From contig NZ_OZ038525.1 of the NCBI RefSeq assembly GCF_964036645.1, positions 2,750,501 through 2,814,500 of the forward strand: a stretch of DNA of 64,000 nt, written 5' to 3'. Below, piece by piece: positions 62,405 to 64,000 of this stretch. Made by a program: the position numbers and the translations under genes. Source of the DNA: Tenacibaculum sp. 190524A02b (GTDB taxonomy: Bacteria; Bacteroidota; Bacteroidia; Flavobacteriales; Flavobacteriaceae). The notes beneath the pieces are model-generated. The model ran no database searches. It was not told the DNA's origin and was given only the letters and a program-made list of their open reading frames with translations. Within the stretch, counting starts at the first letter, position 1. Every line of letters begins with the position of its first letter.

Positions 62405-63542
62405 TTTTAAATTTATTATATGTATCTCGGATAAAAGAGAATGTTTCTTCTGCTGTTTTATTCCAAGAATATTTTTTTATTCTTTCTAAATTTTCTTTAA
62501 TCATTAATTCTCTTTCTTTAGGAGAGTTAAGTAATTTTACCAAACTATTTTCTATTGATTGGACCAACTTAGGTTCAAAATAAAACCCTCCACTATCTAG
62601 GAATTCTGGCATTGGAGCTTTTGAACTACATGCTATAGGCAAGGCTGATGACATAGATTCTATTAAGATATTTGGCATATTCTCACAAGTAGATGCAAAT
62701 ATTATTCCATCTGCCTTTTTATATTCCTTTTCAATATTTTCGTAAACTAAATGACCTAAGTAACTAATAAATTCACCATTAGAATCAACCTCTTTAATTG
62801 TTTTAATTAATAAGTCTTCAGCAGGTTTAAAAATACTACCTCCTATTAAAGTAAGTTTTACTGGAAAACCTTTTTTTCTTAAATTAGAAATCGCTTTAAC
62901 GACATTCCATTGATATTTATATACATGAATTGATGAAACATAAATAAAATTAAACGGTCTAGAATTATCATAATTCCCTACAAATTCTTGTGAATTTATT
63001 ATTCCTTTAAATTTAGGTGAAACACCATGATGAATTAAAACTTGATTTTTATTAGTTATATTTAAAACTTCATTAACACGTTTTTTTGCATATTGAGAAA
63101 TAAAAATAATACCTTCAGAGTTTTTAAAGCTTTTTTTTTGTTTTTTAAAATTTAGCCAAAACCTAATTACTTCTTTCTTCGAGTTTATTTCTTTCCAAAT
63201 ATCTCTTTCATATAATAGCATATTACGAGACATTCCTATTAAAGGTTTGAAATTTCCTATATAATCTCCTGTGACTGCTAGCAATATATCACAATACCTT
63301 TTTACTTCATTATCATATTTAAATATTTGAAACCATAGACGATGAATTATTTTTTTATTAAATTCTGAATAAGTTTTTTTTATAATCTTATTCGAATTAG
63401 GAAGTTTATCTAGAACTTGTTGCGATGCAAAGAGTATTACTGACTCTATCCACTCTTCTTCAGGTAAATTATTAAGGATTTCTTTTAAATGTGTAACCCC
63501 TCCTCCACTTCCTACATTTGATGCATCTATTCCTATTCTCAT
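62391..63542 (-). CDS. GT4-family glycosyltransferase
   Basis: Glycosyltransferase of 383 aa with GT-B fold. The N-terminus MRIGIDASNVGSGGGVTHLKEILNNL is common in GT4 enzymes of capsule and O-antigen clusters. The C-terminal half has FNFIYVSSIHVYKYQWNVVKAISNLRKKGFPVKLTLIGG, YLGHLVYENIEKEYKKADGIIFASTCENMPNILIESMSSALPIACS (ExxxxxxxE motif). Donor and acceptor are unknown. It overlaps the dehydratase gene by 14 bases and starts 5 bases after the stop of the preceding glycosyltransferase, so it belongs to the same operon. Confidence 0.9.
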   Translation of the reverse strand: MRIGIDASNVGSGGGVTHLKEILNNLPEEEWIESVILFASQQVLDKLPNSNKIIKKTYSEFNKKIIHRLWFQIFKYDNEVKRYCDILLAVTGDYIGNFKPLIGMSRNMLLYERDIWKEINSKKEVIRFWLNFKKQKKSFKNSEGIIFISQYAKKRVNEVLNITNKNQVLIHHGVSPKFKGIINSQEFVGNYDNSRPFNFIYVSSIHVYKYQWNVVKAISNLRKKGFPVKLTLIGGSIFKPAEDLLIKTIKEVDSNGEFISYLGHLVYENIEKEYKKADGIIFASTCENMPNILIESMSSALPIACSSKAPMPEFLDSGGFYFEPKLVQSIENSLVKLLNSPKERELMIKENLERIKKYSWNKTAEETFSFIRDTYNKFKNVEK

Positions 63543-63547
63543 TTGTT

Positions 63548-64000
63548 TTAATTTACCTCTAAAAAATTTAAATAACGTTGTGTAATTTTTTTCACGTTTA
63601 ACTTATCATTAATTCTTTGTGCCTTTATTCCTAAATCATATCTCAATTCCTCAGATTTAATTAACCTATTTATTGAGTTGACTAAAGAATCTATGCTTCT
63701 AACTGGTATTAAAATTCCATTTTTCTCATTCTCTATAATATCCCTTGGGCCAGCATTACAATCAAAACTAATGCAAGGTAAACCTGCACTCATTGCTTCA
63801 ACTAAAGCATTGGGAAATCCCTCTGAAATTGATGTGAATGCAAAAATAGAAGCTCTTGATAACCACTCATCAACATTTTTAACTGACCCCATTAAAAAAA
63901 TTTTATCTTCTAGCTCTAAAACCTCAATTTGTTTTTCTAATTCTTTTCTTAAAGTACCCTCTCCTAAAATTATAAGCTTCCAACTTTTATCTTGCAACTT
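63548..64000 (-). CDS. GT4-family glycosyltransferase, partial (continues past the window edge)
   Basis: Only the C-terminal ~150 residues are inside the window; the reading frame is open at base 64000, so the true start lies beyond. The visible part is the nucleotide-sugar-binding half of a GT-B enzyme: WKLIILGEGTLRKELEKQIEVLELEDKIFLMGSVKNVDEWLSRASIFAFTSISEGFPNALVEAMSAGLPCISFD (ExxxxxxxE motif) and CNAGPRDIIENEKNGILIPV. It is the furthest upstream gene seen of the minus-strand polysaccharide operon. Confidence 0.9.
   Translation of the reverse strand, partial: KLQDKSWKLIILGEGTLRKELEKQIEVLELEDKIFLMGSVKNVDEWLSRASIFAFTSISEGFPNALVEAMSAGLPCISFDCNAGPRDIIENEKNGILIPVRSIDSLVNSINRLIKSEELRYDLGIKAQRINDKLNVKKITQRYLNFLEVN

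Noticed and set aside
1..64000. CRISPR array, toxin-antitoxin, prophage or other defence system
   Set aside because: No regularly spaced repeats, integrase, phage structural or defence genes were seen; the only mobile element found is the IS3 copy.

Overview
The window is AT-rich DNA from a member of the Bacteroidota, almost certainly a Flavobacteriaceae species and probably marine (Tenacibaculum/Polaribacter-like; the genus is inferred). Evidence: gldJ-porU-porV of the gliding/type IX secretion machinery, paired SusC/SusD proteins, a fused CcsBA, a flavobacterial methylmalonyl-CoA mutase pair, and repeated TAnnTTTG promoter elements typical of the phylum.

Left part (about 0.3-21.2 kb): after a small conserved-looking gene and tRNA-Pro(GGG) comes an N-acetylglucosamine/chito-oligosaccharide utilisation locus. 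On the minus strand lie two tandem susC-susD outer-membrane import pairs, a NagB-PIG-L fusion (GlcN6P deaminase plus deacetylase-like domain), a GH20 beta-N-acetylhexosaminidase, a LacI-type regulator that lacks the second half of its ligand domain, and a BadF/BadG-type GlcNAc kinase. On the plus strand, divergent from the outer susC, lie a LytS/LytTR two-component system, an FHS-family sugar permease (NagP-like), a NagX-like membrane acetyltransferase and a 113-aa protein of unknown function. Together they would import oligosaccharide, release GlcNAc, carry it across the inner membrane, phosphorylate it and convert it to fructose-6-P. No NagA is visible, so the PIG-L half of the fusion is a candidate deacetylase.

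Middle (21.2-30.7 kb): tRNA-Thr(TGT), then a udk-ftsB-mutA-mutB-psd run, the CcsBA cytochrome c assembly protein behind a cluster of TGTACA palindromes, and a small membrane/TPR-like protein.

Surface polysaccharide part 1 (30.7-37.9 kb): a WbpM/CapD-type dehydratase, Wza-like export lipoprotein and Wzc-like tyrosine kinase with a (Tyr-Gly)7 tail, convergent with a YwqE-type phosphatase. An intact IS3-family element (35809-37189, 3-bp target duplication) sits between kinase and phosphatase and supplies the phosphatase stop codon.

Housekeeping block (38.0-51.9 kb): a second GlcNAc-kinase-like gene, murF, gldJ, porU, porV, cdd, a KAS III-like gene, guaA and a LysM/periplasmic-binding-fold lipoprotein.

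Surface polysaccharide part 2 (52.3-64.0 kb, all minus strand): rfbA-C-D-B for dTDP-L-rhamnose, a WbpL/WecA-like initiating transferase with a WbpV-like reductase, a WbuB-like glycosyltransferase, a set predicted to make UDP-N-acetyl-L-quinovosamine or L-fucosamine (RmlD-like reductase, 2-epimerase, cupin, 4,6-dehydratase), and two more glycosyltransferases, the last cut by the window edge.
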